64,000 nucleotides of DNA. Source: Bradyrhizobium sp. NAS96.2 (GTDB lineage: Bacteria > Pseudomonadota > Alphaproteobacteria > Rhizobiales > Xanthobacteraceae). Shown piece after piece: positions 1 through 10,277 of this stretch. The DNA lies in NCBI RefSeq assembly GCF_001908235.1, contig NZ_LGHK01000047.1, forward strand, positions 1 to 64,000, in the 5' to 3' direction. The notes beneath the pieces are model-generated. The model searched no databases and was not told the DNA's origin. It saw only the letters and a program-made list of their open reading frames with translations. Position 1 is the stretch's first letter. Each line of letters opens with the position of its first letter. The translations under genes were made by a program, and so were the position numbers.

Positions 1-1415
1 CGCGGCGGGGCCGGCAGCGCGGCGAGCGCGGCGATCGGATCGGCGGCCTCGGTCATATGATCGAGCACGCGCTGCGCCGAGGCCGGCCCGACGCCGGGCA
101 ACAGATGCAGGATGCGAAAGCCGGCAACCCGGTCGCGCGGATTGGCGGTGAAACGCAGCAGCGCCAGCATGTCCTTGACGTGCGCGGCATCGAGGAATTT
201 GAGGCCGCCGAACTTCACGAACGGGATGTTGCGGCGGGTCAGCTCGACCTCCAGCGGTCCGCTGTGCGAGGAGGTGCGGAACAGCACCGCTTGGTGCTTC
301 AACAGCGCACCTTCCTCTCGGTTGGCCAGCACCTGCTCGACGATGTAGCGCGCCTGATCGGCCTCGTCGCGGATCGTGACCAGCTGCGGCTTGCGGGTCG
401 AGGTCCGGTCGGTCCACAGGTTCTTGGTGAAGCGCTCCTTGGCGAGCGAGATCACGCCATTGGCGGCCGACAGGATCGGCTGGGTCGAGCGATAGTTGCG
501 ATCGAGGGTGACGATCTCGGCGGCCGGGCTGAACTGCGCCGGGAAGTCCAGGATGTTGCGCACCGTCGCGGCGCGGAACGAGTAGATCGACTGGGCGTCG
601 TCGCCGACCACGGTGAGCCCGCGTCCTGCCGGCTTGAGCGCGAGCAGGATGGAAGATTGCAGGCGGTTGGTGTCCTGATATTCGTCGACCATCACATGGT
701 CGAAGCGGCCGCCGATCTCCTCGGCCAGCGCCGGGTCGGCCACCATCTGTGCCCAGTAGAGCAGCAGATCGTCGTAATCGAGCACGTTCTGCCGCTGCTT
801 GGCTTCGACATAAGCCGCAAACAATTGCTTCAGTTCGCCGGCCCAGCCGGAGCACCACGGGAAGAATTGGCCGAGCACGGCTTCGATCGGCATCTCGGCA
901 TTCACGCAACGCGAATAGATCGCAAGGCAGGTGCCTTTGGTCGGGAACCGGCTTTCGGTACGGGAGAAACCGAGGTCATGGCGGACCAGGTTGATCAGAT
1001 CGGCGGAGTCCTCACGGTCATGGATCGTGAAGGCCGGGTCGAGGGCGATGCGCTCGGCGAATTCGCGGAGCAGCCGCGCGCCGATGCCGTGGAACGTGCC
1101 GGCCCACTTCAGCGCATCGGTCATGATCGAGGCGCGGTCGCCGAGCACGCGCCGTGCGATGCGCTCGACGCGGCCGGCCATCTCGGCGGCGGCGCGCCGC
1201 GAAAAGGTCATCAACAGGATGCGGCGCGGATCGGCGCCCGCGACGATCAGATGCGCGACGCGATGGGCGAGCGTGTTGGTCTTGCCCGAGCCTGCGCCCG
1301 CGATCACCAGCAGCGGCGCGCCCACAATGCAATCCTTGCCGACGCCGTGCTCGACGGCGCGGCGCTGCTCGGAATTGAGCGCATCGAGATAGGCTGTGTT
1401 GGCAAGATCAGGCAC
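1..1415 (-). CDS. UvrD/Rep-family ATP-dependent DNA helicase (3' part off window)
   Basis: Superfamily 1 helicase, read on the minus strand from a GTG at 1415 and running off the left edge, so about 471 N-terminal residues are visible. The Walker A motif GAGSGKT lies at residues 40-46, with an upstream Q-motif Gln at 17. Walker B is DEYQDTN at about residue 244, and motif III reads VVGDDAQSIYSFR. A later segment resembling the 2B domain (HLLPGVGPASAQRVLDH) is typical of UvrD/PcrA enzymes that unwind DNA in repair and replication restart. GTG is chosen because the conserved N-terminus (MPDLANTAYLDALNSEQ) starts there. The family is clear; whether this is UvrD proper or a paralogue is not. Confidence 0.9.
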   Translation of the reverse strand, partial: MPDLANTAYLDALNSEQRRAVEHGVGKDCIVGAPLLVIAGAGSGKTNTLAHRVAHLIVAGADPRRILLMTFSRRAAAEMAGRVERIARRVLGDRASIMTDALKWAGTFHGIGARLLREFAERIALDPAFTIHDREDSADLINLVRHDLGFSRTESRFPTKGTCLAIYSRCVNAEMPIEAVLGQFFPWCSGWAGELKQLFAAYVEAKQRQNVLDYDDLLLYWAQMVADPALAEEIGGRFDHVMVDEYQDTNRLQSSILLALKPAGRGLTVVGDDAQSIYSFRAATVRNILDFPAQFSPAAEIVTLDRNYRSTQPILSAANGVISLAKERFTKNLWTDRTSTRKPQLVTIRDEADQARYIVEQVLANREEGALLKHQAVLFRTSSHSGPLEVELTRRNIPFVKFGGLKFLDAAHVKDMLALLRFTANPRDRVAGFRILHLLPGVGPASAQRVLDHMTEAADPIAALAALPAPP

Positions 1416-1527
1416 GAATCACCCCCACGAAACGCTAACAGACAATGCGATTCAGTGGGGCAGGCGGACCTGCGCGGGCGCAGAGAAATTAGATTGACAT
1501 TAACGCGGCGCGGAGCACAACCCCGCC

Positions 1528-1785
1528 ATGGGTGACGTTTCCAAATCCGATACGCCGCTGAAGGCGATATTCCAGGTGCGGCTGAACGGCGAGACGGTGA
1601 CGCTCGCGACCGTCGGCCAGGCCTACCGCTTCATCAGCAATCTCAGCGCCGTCGAATGGATGGAGTTCCGCTCTCTGCATGACGAGGCGCTGGTTGCGCT
1701 GGAGCGCGCCGCGGGGAACGCCATGCTGACCGTGCAAGCGACCAACGCTTTGCGGACGTTGTTCGTCCGCGCAAAATTGCTTTGA
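1528..1785 (+). CDS. DUF982-like small protein
   Basis: An 85-residue protein of the short DUF982 type that is common in rhizobia: a basic/hydrophobic start (FQVRL), a central VGQAYRFISNL segment, and a C-terminal helix TNALRTLFVRAKLL. The family has no assigned function. It is divergent from the helicase gene and convergent with a second DUF982-like gene (1947-2201). No signal peptide or membrane segment is seen. The last codons contain a short dyad (GCGGACG...CGTCCGC), and a strong hairpin follows the stop. Family assignment is by recognition of pattern and length only. Confidence 0.6.
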   Translation: MGDVSKSDTPLKAIFQVRLNGETVTLATVGQAYRFISNLSAVEWMEFRSLHDEALVALERAAGNAMLTVQATNALRTLFVRAKLL

Positions 1786-1793
1786 AAAGAAAT

Positions 1794-1821
1794 GGGCCGC
1801 CTTGGCCCTCCGAGGCGGCCC
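1794..1821 (+). terminator. Hairpin after the DUF982 gene
   Basis: A perfect 8-bp stem GGGCCGCC/GGCGGCCC with a 12-nt loop begins 9 nt after the stop codon. There is no T-tract, so it is either a Rho-assisted terminator or an RNA-stabilising hairpin. Confidence 0.45.
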
Positions 1822-1946
1822 GAGAGTGCGGCCGAAGTGCATCGCGCGCCCGGCCGTCGCGTGTACCGCCGTTACCTTGTTTGCGGCCATAACGAAGACG
1901 GCCCTACGCAACCACCGCCGATTCGGCTGTAGCTGCTGCGCCACAA

Positions 1947-2201
1947 TCACGGGCCGACGTCGTCGACGAGGCGGTCGTACACAAGGGCCGAGCGCATGTT
2001 GATCGTTGCGATCCTCAGATAGCTGGGTTCGCGCATCGCGTTGTTGAACATCAGGATCGCCGTCTTCCAATAGCTGCGCTCGCGCTGATCGGCGTTCAGC
2101 GCTGACAGATAGTCCGCGGCATCGCCAACCGTTGCGAGTATTCGCCCGTCTTTCAGTGTGATCGGGAACGCGAGCGGCGACCGCTTCTCCAACTCCAGCA
2201 C
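1947..2201 (-). CDS. DUF982-like small protein
   Basis: An 84-residue protein. The GTG at 2201 is chosen because GGGGGAG lies 6 nt upstream; a TTG five codons earlier would place that ribosome binding site inside the coding region. It shares the layout of the convergent neighbour at 1528-1785: FPITLKDGRILATVGDAADYL, then a charged helix, then a C-terminal ATINMRSALVYDRL helix. This fits the function-unknown DUF982 family. The two genes may be diverged paralogues. No catalytic motif is seen. Confidence 0.55.
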   Translation of the reverse strand: MLELEKRSPLAFPITLKDGRILATVGDAADYLSALNADQRERSYWKTAILMFNNAMREPSYLRIATINMRSALVYDRLVDDVGP

Positions 2202-2311
2202 GAAAGGCTCCCCCAAAGGTCATGCAGCGGCAAAGCAGCCATAACAGAACAGACCTAGCTGCGCCGCTATATCAAAGCCTTAAGGGAGTTGTCCGGCTCG
2301 GCCACCTGGGG

Positions 2312-2512
2312 TCAGAAGGAGTCCGCCAGCGCAATCTCCGCCCGGAGGGCATCGATGCGCCGTTCGGCTTCCTCTGACGTCAGGTCGCGCGCGTATTGGT
2401 TCGGCTGGTAGGCCTCCTCGGCCAGGCTCCTCAACCGCAGCGCCTGGGCGCGCGACATCAGCCCGCCGAGCCGGTCCGCAACCCCGCCAAATTTCACCGC
2501 TGCCATGCTCAT
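2312..2512 (-). CDS. DUF3072-like small protein
   Basis: A 66-residue protein whose C-terminal half (LRSLAEEAYQPNQY, then LTSEEAERRIDALR) matches the short DUF3072 pattern found in many actinobacteria and rhizobia. Function is unknown. The start is supported by GAGGTGG just upstream of the ATG. It is divergently oriented to the gene at 2574. Confidence 0.55.
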   Translation of the reverse strand: MSMAAVKFGGVADRLGGLMSRAQALRLRSLAEEAYQPNQYARDLTSEEAERRIDALRAEIALADSF

Positions 2513-2573
2513 CGTCCACCTCGCTTGCCGGATCGTGACTTGACAATATGTTCTATTTTTGTTCTAACAAGCC

Positions 2574-2894
2574 ATGGACAACAAGATCAATGAAATTCGT
2601 CGCAGGATCAGCACTTTGCGGGCTGAGATGACCTTGATCGAGGCGTCGATCCGGGACCAGGTGAACCGCGACCTGGATTGCAGCGAAGCGTCATATCGGC
2701 TGATGGCGATGCGCGCCGAAGTCACTGAGCTGATCGGCCGATGGAAAGCCGCTGGTGGCGGCGAGCGCCTCCCGACCGTTCGCGAGCGGCTCGGCCGAAG
2801 CTATGCGGATCGCCCGATTGCAACGGCCAAGGCAGACAAGGCCAAGGCGGACAAGGCCAAGCCCAAACCGGGCCACAGTAACGCCAGGGCGTAA
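2574..2894 (+). CDS. Hypothetical protein with Lys/Ala-rich tail
   Basis: A 106-residue protein I do not recognise. Residues 1-60 look like a helical or coiled-coil segment (INEIRRRISTLRAEMTLIEA). The C-terminus carries the short repeat AKADKAKADKAK. There is no signal peptide. No clear Shine-Dalgarno sequence precedes the ATG; the start is kept because the helical N-terminus begins there. The next gene begins 37 nt later on the same strand. Confidence 0.45.
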   Translation: MDNKINEIRRRISTLRAEMTLIEASIRDQVNRDLDCSEASYRLMAMRAEVTELIGRWKAAGGGERLPTVRERLGRSYADRPIATAKADKAKADKAKPKPGHSNARA

Positions 2895-2931
2895 TCCGGC
2901 TGCTCGGCTGAACCAGGGCCGACGCACCGCC

Positions 2932-3243
2932 ATGAGCCTAAATCGGGTTTCCGGGCCGGAACCTGAGCCGCAGGATCGGCATTTTCTTGTGGTGAGAGCC
3001 AACACCATAGCATCGCCCAGCGCCATGATCGCCGATCCGACCGCGCCACCGCGGGCATCGATGAATGACGATCGCAGCCCGCTGCTGACGCTGATCTCCT
3101 GCATCAGCTGCGTCAGAACGATGCGGCTCGAGAGTAGCTCTCCGGGCAGCGAGGGCAGGGACATTCTTCAGTACCGCTGCGAGCAATGCAGCCGCATCGA
3201 ACGGGTGCAATTGGTGCGGCGAACGTGGCCGGCGGATCGCTAG
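2932..3243 (+). CDS. Hypothetical small protein with a CxxC zinc-ribbon-like C-terminus
   Basis: A 103-residue protein starting at ATG 2932; a longer frame upstream overlaps the preceding gene and looks non-coding. The C-terminal half has two paired cysteines, CISC and CEQC, separated by about 30 residues, followed by RIERVQLVRR. This is the spacing of a small zinc ribbon of the kind seen in many rhizobial hypothetical proteins. Metal binding is inferred from the Cys pairs only. Confidence 0.45.
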   Translation: MSLNRVSGPEPEPQDRHFLVVRANTIASPSAMIADPTAPPRASMNDDRSPLLTLISCISCVRTMRLESSSPGSEGRDILQYRCEQCSRIERVQLVRRTWPADR

Positions 3244-3273
3244 CAGCGTTTCGCGAAAAGTTTCATTCGTCAT

Positions 3274-3290
3274 TGGAACTTTTGGTTCCA
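3274..3290. promoter_or_regulatory. Perfect inverted repeat upstream of the hybrid kinase gene
   Basis: TGGAAC-N5-GTTCCA lies 143 nt before the start of the large kinase gene, inside the 189-bp intergenic region. It contains GGAAC, the -35 core of EcfG-type stress promoters, but no matching GTT at the right spacing was seen. It is therefore listed as a possible operator, not a promoter. Confidence 0.25.
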
Positions 3291-3432
3291 TTCACCATTA
3301 AGCCACTCGGTTTGCGTCACAAATCGTGGTTTTGGCGTTTTCCCGCTTGAATAGCTCCAAGGCAGTCATTCTTATGGTCACACTGGCTTTTCCGAGTCCC
3401 TGGATTCGTAGCCAGCGCGTAGGGGAAATTCC

Positions 3433-6400
3433 ATGACCGATCTCGGTTCGCCGCCTCGTCCCCGTACTGATACACGCCGCGCCCAATCATCGAATGGAAG
3501 TCTCGATTCCTCGCACGATCTGCTGCAGTCGCTGCAGGCGATGCGCGGCGGTGACTTCTCGGTGCGGATGCGTGGCGACTATCTCGGTATCGATGGCAAG
3601 ATCGCGGACGCCTTCAACGAAATCGCGGCCGCCAACGAGCGCATGGCGCAGCAACTGGCGCGCGTCGGGCAGGTCGTCGGCCGCGAGGGACAGACCCGTC
3701 AGCGCGTCAATTTCGGCCTCGCCAGTGGCGCGTGGGCCGACATGGAAAGTTCGGTCAACACGCTGATCGACGATCTGCTGTGGCCGACCCGCGAGGTTAC
3801 CCGCGCGGTCGCCGCGGTGGCGCAGGGCGACCTGCTGCAGACCGTGCAGCTCGACGTCGAGGGCAGGCCGCTGCGCGGTGAATTCCTGCAGTCGGCGAAC
3901 ATCGTCAACACGATGATCAAGCAGCTCTCGGTGTTCACCTCGGAAGTCACGCGCGTGGCCCGCGAAGTCGGCACCGAGGGCAAGCTCGGTGGCCAGGCCC
4001 AGGTGCCCGAAGTGACTGGCGTCTGGAAGGACCTGACCGAGAGCGTCAACTCGATGGCCAACAACCTGACCGGCCAGGTCCGCAACATCGCCGAGGTGAC
4101 GATCGCGGTCGCCAACGGCGACTTGTCGAAGAAGATCACGGTCGACGTCCGCGGCGAGATCCTGCAGCTGAAGGAGGCCATCAACACGATGGTCGATCAG
4201 CTGCGTTCATTCGCGTCGGAAGTGACGCGCGTGGCGCGCGAGGTCGGTACCGACGGCAAGCTCGGCGGTCAGGCGATCGTGCCGGGCGTTGCCGGCACCT
4301 GGAAGGACCTCACCGACTCCGTGAACGCGATGTGCGGCAACCTGACCGCGCAGGTCCGCAACATCGCCAACGTGACCACGGCCGTGGCGCGCGGCGACCT
4401 GTCGCGCAAGATCACGGTCGACGTCAGCGGCGAAATCCTCGAGCTGAAGGACACCATCAACACGATGGTCGACCAGCTCAACTCGTTTGCCTCGGAAGTG
4501 ACGCGCGTGGCGCGCGAGGTCGGCACCGAGGGCAAGCTCGGCGGCCAGGCCCAGGTGCCCGGCGTCGCCGGCACCTGGAAGGACCTGACCGACAACGTCA
4601 ACTTCATGGCCTCGAACCTGACCGCGCAGGTCCGTAACATCGCCGAGGTCGCGAGCGCGATTGCCGGCGGCGACCTGTCGAAGAAGATCACGGTGAACGT
4701 GTCGGGCGAGATCCTTCAGCTGAAGGAAACGCTCAATACGATGGTCGACCAGCTCAACGCCTTCGCCTCGGAAGTGACGCGCGTGGCGCGCGAGGTCGGC
4801 ACCGAAGGCAAGCTCGGCGGCCAGGCCGAAGTGCCCGGCGTCGCCGGCACCTGGAAGGATTTGACCGACAACGTCAACTTCATGGCGTCGAACCTGACCG
4901 CGCAGGTCCGCAACATCGCCGAGGTGGCGAGCGCGATCGCCGGCGGCGACCTGTCGAAGAAGATCACGGTGGACGTGCGCGGCGAGATCCTGCTGCTCAA
5001 AGACACCTTGAACACGATGGTCGAGCAGCTGCGTTCGTTCGCCGCCGAAGTGACGCGTGTGGCGCGCGAGGTAGGTACCGAAGGGCGGCTGGGCGGACAG
5101 GCCGTGGTGCCCGGCGTCGGCGGCACCTGGAAGGACCTCACCGACAACGTCAACCTCCTGGCCGCGAACCTGACCACCCAGGTCCGCAACATCGCCGAAG
5201 TGACCACGGCCGTCGCGCGCGGCGACCTGTCGCGCAAGATCACGGTCGACGTGAAGGGCGAAATCCTCGAGCTGAAGAACACCATCAACACGATGGTCGA
5301 CCAGCTCAACGCCTTCGCCGGCGAGGTGACGCGCGTCGCGCGCGAGGTCGGCACCGAGGGCAAGCTCGGCGGCCAGGCCGAGGTGCGCGGCGTCGCCGGC
5401 ACCTGGAAGGACCTCACCGATACCGTCAACGTCATGGCGGCGAACCTGACCGAGCAGGTCCGCGGCATCGTCAAGGTGGTGACCGCGGTCGCCAACGGCG
5501 ACCTGAAGCAAAATCTCACGGTGAAGTCGAAGGGCGAGGTGGCCGCGCTCGCCGACACCATCAACAACATGACGGAAACGCTCGCGACCTTCGCCGAACA
5601 GGTCACCAGCGTGGCGCGCGAAGTCGGCGTCGAGGGACGGCTCGGCGGTCAGGCCAACGTGCCCGGCACAGCAGGCACCTGGAAGGACCTCACCGGCAAC
5701 GTCAACCTGCTCGCGGCCAACCTGACCTCGCAGGTGCGCGCGATCGCGGAAGTGGCGACCGCCGTGACCAAGGGCGACCTGACGCGCTCGATCCAGGTCG
5801 ACGTGCGCGGCGAGGTCGCCGAGCTCAAGGACAACATCAACACGATGATCGGCAACCTCCGTCTCACGACGGAGCGCAACACCGAGCAGGACTGGCTGAA
5901 GACCAATCTGGCGCGCTTCACCAACATGTTGCAGGGCCAGCGCGATCTCGCGACCGTCGGCCGCCTGCTGCTGACCGAGCTTGCGCCGCTGATCAACGCG
6001 CATATGGGTGTGATCTACCAGGTCGATAATCCCGAGAATGCGCAGCTGCGGCTTTTGTCGGCCTATGCCAGCGACAGCAGCAATCCGCATCCACAGATCG
6101 TGCAGTTCGGCGAGGGACTGATCGGCCAGTGCGCGCTCGACAAGCGCCAGCGCCTCGTCTCGGACATTCCCGGCGATGCGGTGCCGATCAATTCGGCGCT
6201 GATGCGGATCATGCCGAAGAACCTCGTCGTGTTCCCGGTGCAGTTCGAGAATCAGGTCAAGGCGGTGATCGAGCTGTCCTCGATCTCCTCGTTCACGACC
6301 TCCCAGATCACCTTCCTCGAACAGCTCACCGACAGCATCGGCATCGTGCTCAACAGCATCGAGGCGACGATGCAGACCGAGGCGCTGCTGAAACAGTCGC

Positions 6401-8616
6401 AGCAGCTCGCCGGCGAGTTGCAGACCCAGCAGAAGGAATTGCAGCAGACCAACGACCAGCTCGAGCAGAAGGCCCAGCAGCTCGCCGAACGCAACGTCGA
6501 CGTCGAGCGCAAGAACCAGGAAATCGAGCAGGCGCGGCGCGCGCTGGAAGAGAAGGCGACCGAGCTGTCGCTGACCTCGAAGTACAAGTCCGAATTCCTC
6601 GCCAACATGTCGCACGAGTTGCGGACGCCGCTGAACTCGATCCTGATCCTGGGCCAGCAGCTCACCGAGAATCCGGACGGCAATCTGACCGGCAAGCAGG
6701 TCGAGTTCGCCCGCACCATTCACGGCGCCGGTACCGACCTGTTGAACCTGATCAGCGACATCCTCGATCTGTCCAAGATCGAATCCGGCACGGTGACGGT
6801 CGACGCCGAGGAAATTCTCACCTCGAGCCTGCTCGAGACGGTTGGACGGCCGTTCCGGCATGAGGCGGAGAACCGGCACCTTTCCTTCAGCATCGATGTC
6901 GACACCAACCTTGCGCGCAGCATGGTCACCGACTCCAAGCGGCTGCAGCAGGTGCTGAAGAACCTGCTCTCGAATGCGTTCAAGTTCACCGCGGACGGCG
7001 GCGTCAGCCTGACCGTGTCGGCCGCGCTCGGCGGCTGGAGCGCCGAGCATCCGATCCTGAACGCTGCACCCGCCGTCGTTGCGTTCGAAGTCTCGGATAC
7101 CGGCATCGGCATTCCCCAGGACAAGCAGAAGCTGATATTCGAGGCGTTCCAGCAGGCCGATGCCGGCACCAGCCGCAAATACGGCGGCACTGGTCTTGGC
7201 CTTGCCATCAGCCGTGAGCTGGCGAGCCTGCTCGGCGGCGAGATCCATCTGCGCAGCGCGCCCGGCAAGGGCTCGACTTTCATCCTCTATCTGCCGCTGA
7301 AATATGCCGGACCGTCGGTGGCGTTGCGCCCGCAGGCGCCGCTGCCGATGCCGCACACGCCGGTGCCGTCGTTGCAGGCGACAGGCGCGCAGGAGCGCGT
7401 GATCGAGCAACTGCCGGATGACCGGCACGAGCTCGAGCCCGGCGACACCATCCTGCTGATCGTCGAGGACGACCCGCATTACGCCCGGGTGCTGATCGAC
7501 CTCGCGCGCGACAAGGGCTTCAAGGTGCTGGTCGCAAGCCGCGGCGCCGAGGCGCTCGATCTCGCCAAGCAGTTCCAGCCGAGCGCGGTCTCGCTCGACG
7601 TCTTCCTGCCCGACATGCTGGGCTGGACCGTGCTGAGCCAGCTCAAGCACAATCCGCTGACCCGACACATTCCGGTCCAGATCATTACGCTGGACGAAGA
7701 CCGGCAACATGCACTCGCGCGCGGCGCCTTCTCTTTCGTCAACAAGCCGACCACGACCGAAGGCGTCAGCGCGGCGCTGTCGCAGATCAAGGAATATGCG
7801 AGACCGCGCCGCAAACGCCTGCTGATCGTCGAGGACAATGCGGCGGAGCAGCTCAGCATCACCGAGTTGCTCGGACACGAGGATATCGAGATCGTGACCA
7901 GCGGCACTGGAGCGGGGGCGCTCTCCACGCTCCGCGAAAATCCATGCGACTGCGTCGTGCTCGATCTGCGCCTGCCCGATATGAGCGGTTTCGAGGTGCT
8001 GGATCAGATCCGCAAGGACGAAACGCTCTCCAATATTCCCGTTGTGGTGTTTACGGGCCGGGAACTCTCGGCCGAGGAGGACGCGGAACTGCACACGATG
8101 GCGCGCAGCATCGTCGTCAAGGGTGTGGAGTCGCCGGAGCGTCTGCTCGACGAAACGTCACTGTTCCTGCACCGTGTGATCACGGAATTGCCCGTCGAAA
8201 AACAGAGGATGCTGGAGAAGCTCAATAGTTCCGATGAGGATCTTATTGGCAAGACCGCGCTGCTGGTCGACGACGACGCCCGCAACATCTTCGCGCTGTC
8301 GAGCGTGCTTGAGCGGCGAGGTATGAAGGTGTTGACTGCGACAACCGGTCACGAGGCGATCTCGCTGGTCGAATCCAATCCGAAGATCGCGATTGTGCTG
8401 ATGGACATCATGATGCCGCAGATGGACGGTTACCAGACCATCGGCGCCATCCGGCAAAATCCCGCCTTTGCGCGGCTGCCGATCATCGCGCTGACTGCGA
8501 AGGCGATGAAAGGTGACCGCGAGAAATGCCTGGAAGCAGGCGCATCCGACTATCTGGCGAAACCCGTGAACACAGAGCAACTGCTGCTGGCGATCCGCAT
8601 GTGGTTGCATCGCTGA
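3433..8616 (+). CDS. Soluble poly-HAMP hybrid histidine kinase with GAF and three receiver domains
   Basis: A 1727-residue signalling protein with no transmembrane segment. In order: an N-terminal HAMP-like region (about 25-165), seven near-identical 92-residue HAMP units (171-814), GAF (about 830-980), a Gln/Glu-rich coiled coil (about 985-1050), HisKA with phospho-acceptor His1061 in SHELRTP, and HATPase (N box near 1172, DTGIGIP near 1223, GTGLGLAI near 1252). Three receivers follow, with phosphorylatable Asp at 1389, 1511 and 1658. The layout recalls fungal group III (Nik1/Os-1) osmosensing kinases and related bacterial proteins. Upstream GGGGAA supports the start. The following gene encodes a receiver-HWE kinase and is probably co-transcribed (13-nt gap), which suggests a phosphorelay. 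The stimulus is unknown. Confidence 0.93.
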   Translation: MTDLGSPPRPRTDTRRAQSSNGSLDSSHDLLQSLQAMRGGDFSVRMRGDYLGIDGKIADAFNEIAAANERMAQQLARVGQVVGREGQTRQRVNFGLASGAWADMESSVNTLIDDLLWPTREVTRAVAAVAQGDLLQTVQLDVEGRPLRGEFLQSANIVNTMIKQLSVFTSEVTRVAREVGTEGKLGGQAQVPEVTGVWKDLTESVNSMANNLTGQVRNIAEVTIAVANGDLSKKITVDVRGEILQLKEAINTMVDQLRSFASEVTRVAREVGTDGKLGGQAIVPGVAGTWKDLTDSVNAMCGNLTAQVRNIANVTTAVARGDLSRKITVDVSGEILELKDTINTMVDQLNSFASEVTRVAREVGTEGKLGGQAQVPGVAGTWKDLTDNVNFMASNLTAQVRNIAEVASAIAGGDLSKKITVNVSGEILQLKETLNTMVDQLNAFASEVTRVAREVGTEGKLGGQAEVPGVAGTWKDLTDNVNFMASNLTAQVRNIAEVASAIAGGDLSKKITVDVRGEILLLKDTLNTMVEQLRSFAAEVTRVAREVGTEGRLGGQAVVPGVGGTWKDLTDNVNLLAANLTTQVRNIAEVTTAVARGDLSRKITVDVKGEILELKNTINTMVDQLNAFAGEVTRVAREVGTEGKLGGQAEVRGVAGTWKDLTDTVNVMAANLTEQVRGIVKVVTAVANGDLKQNLTVKSKGEVAALADTINNMTETLATFAEQVTSVAREVGVEGRLGGQANVPGTAGTWKDLTGNVNLLAANLTSQVRAIAEVATAVTKGDLTRSIQVDVRGEVAELKDNINTMIGNLRLTTERNTEQDWLKTNLARFTNMLQGQRDLATVGRLLLTELAPLINAHMGVIYQVDNPENAQLRLLSAYASDSSNPHPQIVQFGEGLIGQCALDKRQRLVSDIPGDAVPINSALMRIMPKNLVVFPVQFENQVKAVIELSSISSFTTSQITFLEQLTDSIGIVLNSIEATMQTEALLKQSQQLAGELQTQQKELQQTNDQLEQKAQQLAERNVDVERKNQEIEQARRALEEKATELSLTSKYKSEFLANMSHELRTPLNSILILGQQLTENPDGNLTGKQVEFARTIHGAGTDLLNLISDILDLSKIESGTVTVDAEEILTSSLLETVGRPFRHEAENRHLSFSIDVDTNLARSMVTDSKRLQQVLKNLLSNAFKFTADGGVSLTVSAALGGWSAEHPILNAAPAVVAFEVSDTGIGIPQDKQKLIFEAFQQADAGTSRKYGGTGLGLAISRELASLLGGEIHLRSAPGKGSTFILYLPLKYAGPSVALRPQAPLPMPHTPVPSLQATGAQERVIEQLPDDRHELEPGDTILLIVEDDPHYARVLIDLARDKGFKVLVASRGAEALDLAKQFQPSAVSLDVFLPDMLGWTVLSQLKHNPLTRHIPVQIITLDEDRQHALARGAFSFVNKPTTTEGVSAALSQIKEYARPRRKRLLIVEDNAAEQLSITELLGHEDIEIVTSGTGAGALSTLRENPCDCVVLDLRLPDMSGFEVLDQIRKDETLSNIPVVVFTGRELSAEEDAELHTMARSIVVKGVESPERLLDETSLFLHRVITELPVEKQRMLEKLNSSDEDLIGKTALLVDDDARNIFALSSVLERRGMKVLTATTGHEAISLVESNPKIAIVLMDIMMPQMDGYQTIGAIRQNPAFARLPIIALTAKAMKGDREKCLEAGASDYLAKPVNTEQLLLAIRMWLHR
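3943..5874 (+). repeat. Seven tandem 276-bp coding repeats (HAMP units)
   Basis: Seven in-frame copies of a 276-bp unit begin at 3943, 4219, 4495, 4771, 5047, 5323 and 5599. Each opens with a version of [18 protein letters not shown] and continues through [11 protein letters not shown] to GDLS(K/R)KITVDV and LNTMVDQL. Copies 3 and 4 are the most alike and copy 7 the most diverged. This is a protein-coding array inside the hybrid kinase and a likely site for copy-number change by recombination. Confidence 0.9.
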
Positions 8617-8629
8617 TCGGCGATCGAAC

Positions 8630-10132
8630 ATGATGGACCATGAAAAGGTAAACATCCTTCTGGTCGATGACCAGCCGGCAAAGCTGCTGGCCTATGAGGT
8701 CATCCTCAAGGAGCTCGGCGAAACACTCGTCGCGGCATCGTCCGGCCGCGAGGCGCTCGAGTTCCTGCTCAAGAACGAAGTCGCGGTCATTCTGGTCGAC
8801 GTCTGCATGCCCGAGCTCGACGGCTTCGAACTCGCGGCGATGATCCGCGAGCATCCGCGCTTCCAGAAGACCGCGATGATCTTCATCTCGGCGATCCAGG
8901 TCAGCGATATCGACCGGCTGCGCGGTTATGAGATGGGCGCGGTCGACTACGTCCCGGTGCCAGTCGTGCCGGAAGTGTTGCGCGCCAAGATCCGCGTGTT
9001 CGCCGAGCTCTACCGCAAGACACGGCAACTCGAACGCCTCAACGCCGAGCTCGAGGACCGCGTGCGTGCGCGCACCGCCGAGCTCGAGCAGTCGACCACG
9101 CGGCTGGTCGAAAGCGAGGCGCGCCGCAGCATGGCGATTGCCGCGGGCAAGATGGGCTCGTGGGACTGGGATTGGGTCAATGGCGACTGGATGTGGGACG
9201 AGGGGCAATACAAGATCTTCGGCGTCGATCCGAAATCCTTCGCGCTGACATCAGACAACATCCAGGGGCTGTTTCATCCCGATGATGTTGAAGAACTGAA
9301 GCAGACCTGGACCGGCTTCGGCAACGGCCGCACATCTTACGAAGCCGAATTCCGCGTCGTGCGGCCGGACGGCGAGATCCGCTGGTGCGTCGGCACGGCC
9401 GCGGCCACCAGCGACAGGAACGGCAGGGTGGTGAGGGTCAGTGGCGTCACCGTCGACATCACCGATCGCAAGAAGGCCGAGGAACGGCAGAGCCTGTTGA
9501 CCCGCGAGGTCGACCACCGCGCCAAGAACGCGCTCGCGCTGGCGCAGTCGATCGTGCGGCTGACGCGCGCGCAGAACGTCACCGCCTATGTGCGAGCGGT
9601 CGAGGGCCGCATCACGGCGCTGGCGCGCGTTCACACCGTGCTGTCGCTGTCGAGCTGGCAGGGCGCCGAGATCCGCCGGCTGGTGACCGAGGAGATCGCG
9701 CCTTATTCCGAGGCCGGGCAGATCCAGATCGAGGGTCCGGAGGTGCAGTTGCAGCCCGCGACCGCGCAGACCCTGGCGCTGGCGCTGCACGAGCTCGTCA
9801 CCAACTCCGCCAAATACGGCAGCCTGTCGGTGCTACCAGGCCGGCTCGCGATCACCTGGGAAGTGCAGGACGAGACGCTGATCCTGGCCTGGGTCGAGTC
9901 CGGCGGGCCTCCGGTGACCAAGCCGAAGCAGAAGGGGTTCGGCACCAGGAGCGTCATCGCCAGCATCGAGACCCAGCTCGGCGGCCGCGCCGACTTCGAT
10001 TGGCGTGCCGAGGGCCTGATCTGCCGACTTACGGTTCCGCTCAAGGCGCTGGTTGGCGAAGCGGCGGCCTATCGCGACCTGTCGGCGGCGGCCGAGCGCA
10101 GCAAGCCGATGGTCCGTTCCAGGGTGGTTTGA
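8630..10132 (+). CDS. Receiver-PAS-HWE hybrid sensor histidine kinase
   Basis: A 500-residue protein. The N-terminal receiver (about 8-125) has its phospho-acceptor Asp57 in VILVDVCMPELDG. A coiled-coil linker follows, then a PAS/PAC domain (about 165-285; VRPDGEIRW, VTVDITDRKKAEE). The kinase core is of the HWE type common in rhizobia: acceptor His296 in EVDHRAKNALA, then HELVTNSAKYGSL and a short ATP-binding region. No membrane segment is present. Start ATG 8630 or 8633. It lies 13 nt behind the poly-HAMP kinase, so the receiver may accept phosphate from that protein. The output target is not visible in the window. Confidence 0.9.
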   Translation: MMDHEKVNILLVDDQPAKLLAYEVILKELGETLVAASSGREALEFLLKNEVAVILVDVCMPELDGFELAAMIREHPRFQKTAMIFISAIQVSDIDRLRGYEMGAVDYVPVPVVPEVLRAKIRVFAELYRKTRQLERLNAELEDRVRARTAELEQSTTRLVESEARRSMAIAAGKMGSWDWDWVNGDWMWDEGQYKIFGVDPKSFALTSDNIQGLFHPDDVEELKQTWTGFGNGRTSYEAEFRVVRPDGEIRWCVGTAAATSDRNGRVVRVSGVTVDITDRKKAEERQSLLTREVDHRAKNALALAQSIVRLTRAQNVTAYVRAVEGRITALARVHTVLSLSSWQGAEIRRLVTEEIAPYSEAGQIQIEGPEVQLQPATAQTLALALHELVTNSAKYGSLSVLPGRLAITWEVQDETLILAWVESGGPPVTKPKQKGFGTRSVIASIETQLGGRADFDWRAEGLICRLTVPLKALVGEAAAYRDLSAAAERSKPMVRSRVV

Positions 10133-10277
10133 TCCCGCGCACATCGATCGTCAAGCCGGGCGATCTGACCGCGTCGCGTATCTCAACGACAACGAGGCAG
10201 ACGACATTGTGACCGCAGCCGGCGGTCGAACCGCGCTATGAACTCTGCAGCTGACAGGGACATCGCGCGAGGAGCAT

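Noticed and set aside
57-1535. A 492-residue plus-strand frame at the left end
   Set aside because: The minus strand encodes clear helicase motifs in the same bases; the plus frame is Arg/Gly/Ala-rich shadow sequence.
3275-3300. EcfG-type (GGAAC-N16/17-GTT) stress promoter for the hybrid kinase
   Set aside because: The -35 core is present, but no GTT occurs at the required distance.
3943-5874. Regular repeats considered as a CRISPR-like or satellite array
   Set aside because: The period is 276 bp without spacers, and every copy is in frame inside the kinase gene.
4207-8094. A 1295-residue open frame antisense to the hybrid kinase gene
   Set aside because: It mirrors the 276-bp repeats and codon bias of the sense strand, has no recognisable domain, and the sense frame is an unambiguous kinase.
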